In this document: positions 62,490 through 64,000 of the stretch, in pieces
Layout: every line of letters begins with the position of its first letter
How positions within the stretch are numbered: the stretch's first letter is position 1
NCBI RefSeq assembly: GCF_963576545.1
Contig: NC_083648.1
Span: 19,641,654 to 19,705,653 of the forward strand
Direction: 5' to 3'
DNA: 64,000 nt
Origin: Limanda limanda
Taxonomy: Eukaryota; Chordata; Actinopteri; Pleuronectiformes; Pleuronectidae
The notes under the pieces: model-generated
The model's input: only the letters and a program-made list of their open reading frames with translations
Database searches by the model: none
What the model was told of the DNA's origin: nothing
Program-made: the position numbers and the translations under genes

Positions 62490-63765
62490 GTATGTAAGAT
62501 TAAGACATTTAAAAAGGCAGATTTCCATGTTGTGTTTGTTTATGAAGCACAAATGCTTCAAAATGGGTTCCAGCAGTGTGAATTTGTCTAACTTTGCTTT
62601 ACACAGGTTAGAGCATGGTAGTTACTGTGGTAGTACTGTAAACACAGTGGTCACTGGTTGTGATCTGTTTTATATTATCCCACTGCCTTTTTTTTTTCCA
62701 CACAAAAAAATCTAAATAACATGATCCCATTCGCTAAAAGGACAGTGTTATAGAAGCTGTTGTTGATCAAAAGAAAAAGTAACGCACTGATGAAGATTTA
62801 TGTTCCGACTCTTGAGTGCAGGAACAATCCTTTCCCATCAGAAGCACGTAAACACTGTCAGAAAACTCTCAGTCAGAATATATTGTGTTCTCTTAAGTTA
62901 CCTTGCGGCCCACCCCAGATTCACTTCCCTGCCAATCCTGAAGGCCTGCTCTATGTATTGCTGAGCTATATCGCTCCCCAGGGAATTTCACACGGAGCCT
63001 CGCGGAAGGTCTTTTTAACGTCATATCACGATACAACTGCAGGTCATCTGTAACTAAGGGACTCCAAGAAAGAACACAATGAACTCAGGGGGTGCATAAA
63101 AAAGCAAAGCAGAGATACATGACAGATGAATGGAGAGAAAGGGGATGAGCAGATTGTGAATAAGATCCCACATAATGTCAGCCAAGCGCTCCATCATCAA
63201 GCTGGAACAGTCAAGACAGCTTGGATTTAGATTTAGACCTATTTAATTGACTTGGAGCTTACCCCGACTCTGAATTAGGTTTTACTGTCTGCTGCGAAGG
63301 CCCTTCATTGACTAGAGGTCATCATTAAGAATATATACTTTATTGGCAATGAGTGTTAAAGACCGGAAAACCAAAACCCTTCATCGCTAAAACAGGACCA
63401 GCTGGATAATGTTTGACCAGGTTGGAAACATATCCTTTCAGTTTGCATTGTATACACATTAAGAATGAAACAAAGTTATGCCCCAGGAAAATTGGCGAAA
63501 GTGATCGGTCACACTCTACAGATGGAACAAAAAGAAAATATATAGCCTGGTGATGTTCCTCTTCAGTTCTGTGGAGCAGCTGTGAAGCTCATTAGCAGTG
63601 TACCAGTGGAGGGTCAATAAACTTGATATTTTGTAATGTATCAAGCTCATGCAACACAATGATGGAAAGGGCAGGTATGTCAGGAATCCTACTTTCAGAC
63701 AGTTAGAGTCTGATGCAATCTGGGGATGGACATACCTGCAATAGAAGAAAATCCCAGATGCTACA

Positions 63766-63768
<3 letters not shown>

Positions 63769-63832
<64 letters not shown>
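63769..63832. repeat. (TG)n microsatellite
   Basis: About 64 bp of pure TG. Confidence 0.97.
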
Positions 63833-63835
<3 letters not shown>

Positions 63836-64000
63836 TTCATCCTGTGCATCCTACATTGAAATGACACTGATACTGTGTAGCCTTTGATACTATAAATTTT
63901 TCCGGAGGGTGTGGAACGTTCGATAGAAAGACGCAGACAGAGAGAACAGAGCAGAGCTGTTTGGAGAATCACTTTCAGGCTGAAATCAGGATGAAATCAG

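Noticed and set aside
62760..63053. Possible GUK-domain exon of the MPP gene
   Set aside because: The frame has no P-loop or other guanylate-kinase similarity and the CACCCCAG acceptor near 62,918 leads into non-matching sequence.

Overview
This is vertebrate nuclear DNA, almost certainly from a ray-finned (teleost) fish. It has GT-AG split genes of vertebrate type, long CA/GT microsatellites, several interspersed repeat families typical of teleosts, and a compact WAC/MPP7 neighbourhood. There is no prokaryotic, plasmid or viral gene content. Two protein-coding genes are well supported. They are transcribed away from each other, with start codons 3.85 kb apart.

Gene 1 (minus strand, 33,848-43,295) is a complete wac-like gene. 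Thirteen coding exons join in frame to give 529 codons plus a stop, with the conserved WAC N-terminus, one WW domain and the C-terminal coiled coil. It lacks a roughly 110-residue central segment present in mammalian WAC, has a serine-rich insert, and uses one GC-AG intron. Gene 2 (plus strand, from about 46.3 kb past the window end) is a MAGUK of the MPP3/MPP4/MPP7 group, most likely an mpp7 paralogue given the WAC neighbour. Thirteen coding exons (390 codons) cover L27, PDZ, SH3, the HOOK linker and the first residues before the guanylate-kinase-like domain. The remaining exons lie beyond 64 kb. WAC is a nuclear adaptor for histone H2B ubiquitination and MPP7 a cell-polarity scaffold, so the pairing reflects conserved synteny rather than shared function.

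Layout: 1-330, fragment of a DNA transposon with a MADF-like peptide. 2,731-8,898, a three-element nest: a TTAA-flanked MITE interrupted by an L1-clade retrotransposon (15-bp target duplication) and by a hAT element (8-bp target duplication). 8.9-32.5 kb, a gene-free interval with an internally deleted L2-like LINE, microsatellites, several dispersed repeat families and some unexplained low-repeat stretches that could be regulatory. 32.5-43.64 kb, wac with its 3' UTR and CpG-rich promoter. 43.68-44.06 kb, an 83-bp-period tandem repeat. 45.15-46.15 kb, a hAT-type element ending about 125 bp before a TATA box. 46.3-64 kb, the MPP gene, with LINE and hAT transposase remnants and long microsatellites in its introns.

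All homology statements come from recognising protein motifs and remembered family sequences; no database search was run. Exon boundaries were set by splice sites, phase and family similarity, and every junction given keeps the reading frame.
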